This document shows positions 63,607 through 64,000 of a stretch of DNA of 64,000 bases, piece by piece. The DNA is taken from contig NZ_JAMBPV010000001.1 of the NCBI RefSeq assembly GCF_029531845.1, positions 372,001-436,000 on the forward strand, read 5' to 3'. The stretch comes from Staphylococcus equorum. Lineage in GTDB: Bacteria > Bacillota > Bacilli > Staphylococcales > Staphylococcaceae. Below the pieces are notes generated by a model. It was not told where the DNA came from and made no database searches. It saw only the letters and a list, made by a program, of their open reading frames with translations. Numbering within the stretch: position 1 is the first letter of the stretch; each line of letters starts with the position of its first letter. The position numbers and the translations under genes were made by a program.

Positions 63607-64000
63607 ATGAACAAAAGAACTTTAAAGATTATACGGCTTATGTATAATTATTCAAGCACCTATATTTCTGGAGAGTTTATAGGTAAAAGTTTGAGTGTTT
63701 CTCCTAGAACTGTTAGAAATGATTTGAAAGAATTAAATGAATCAGAAAAAGAATTCGGGTTTCATATTTTTTCTAAAAAATCAGTGGGATATAAATTGAT
63801 AATTAAAAACAAAGAGAAATTCAATTTATTTCTAAATGACCAATATTTAAAAGATGAGCTTCTGAATTTTAATAATCAAGATAGTAGGGTCAGATATATA
63901 TTTAGTAAATTACTTGTATTGGATAACTATGTAAAGATTGATGATTTAAGTGAGCGAATGTTTGTAAGTGATACTACTATAAAGAAAGACTTGAAAATGA
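63607..64000 (+). CDS. BglG/LicR-type transcriptional regulator, 5' part
   Basis: 131 codons are seen before the window ends. A helix-turn-helix of the Mga/DeoR-like kind (ISGEFIGKSLSVSPRTVRND) is followed by a second HTH (LSERMFVSDTTIKKDLKM), the layout of LicR/MtlR-type PRD activators that carry PTS regulation domains and EIIA-like modules further on. Starts behind GTGAGGG, 43 bases after the glucosidase, so it probably regulates this operon. Confidence 0.85.
   Translation, partial: MNKRTLKIIRLMYNYSSTYISGEFIGKSLSVSPRTVRNDLKELNESEKEFGFHIFSKKSVGYKLIIKNKEKFNLFLNDQYLKDELLNFNNQDSRVRYIFSKLLVLDNYVKIDDLSERMFVSDTTIKKDLKM

Overview
The window is low-GC Firmicute DNA from a staphylococcus, most likely a coagulase-negative species of the S. 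saprophyticus/xylosus/cohnii type. The evidence is the staphylococcal gene order mscS - DUF951 - ychF - rpsF - ssb - rpsR, strong AGGAGG ribosome binding sites, the mpsABC bicarbonate/cation locus, typical Fur and PerR boxes, and many short palindromic terminators. The species call is inference. No tRNA, rRNA, CRISPR array or intact insertion sequence was seen.

Layout. 1-3.6 kb: end of sulfate assimilation (sat, cysC), a small membrane protein, adenosine deaminase and a convergent methyltransferase. 3.8-5.6 kb: an extra FtsW-like SEDS glycosyltransferase abutting a PAP2 lipid phosphatase, followed by a decayed IS3 transposase tail. 6-10.3 kb: a VLRF1-like protein, a stress-type protein and an ABC exporter. 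10.6-13.5 kb: a PerR-box-headed operon of ferrochelatase, catalase and a small protein. 13.6-17.4 kb: three short-chain dehydrogenases, a MarR regulator and a MaoC hydratase. 17.5-23.1 kb: a Fur-box-centred divergent iron locus in which two unrecognised protein types occur twice, on both sides of the box, joined to a FecCD-type siderophore ABC transporter. 23.2-30.2 kb: HxlR/MFS pair, M20 peptidase, DHA2 efflux pump and acyl-CoA ligase. 30.6-33.5 kb: a bifunctional GT2/CDP-glycerol transferase. 34-38.8 kb: mpsABC. 39.3-43.9 kb: conserved housekeeping block, with a secreted GH25 protein.

The most unusual region is 44.1-56.5 kb. A 3,521-residue nonribosomal peptide synthetase (C-A-T-C-A-T-C-A-T-Reductase), a phosphopantetheinyl transferase and a type II thioesterase lie between ssb and rpsR, which normally form one operon with rpsF. 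All three adenylation pockets read by eye as the same serine-type code, the first condensation domain is divergent, and release is by a reductase. The cluster therefore predicts an N-capped tri-seryl aldehyde or alcohol. ssb has acquired or kept its own terminator, and rpsR is preceded by its own promoter-like sequence.

The right end (56.7-64 kb) has rpsR, small membrane proteins, a secreted amidase with three LysM repeats, and a cre-headed beta-glucoside PTS operon (IIB, IIC, IIA, 6-phospho-beta-glucosidase) with a PRD-type regulator running off the end.
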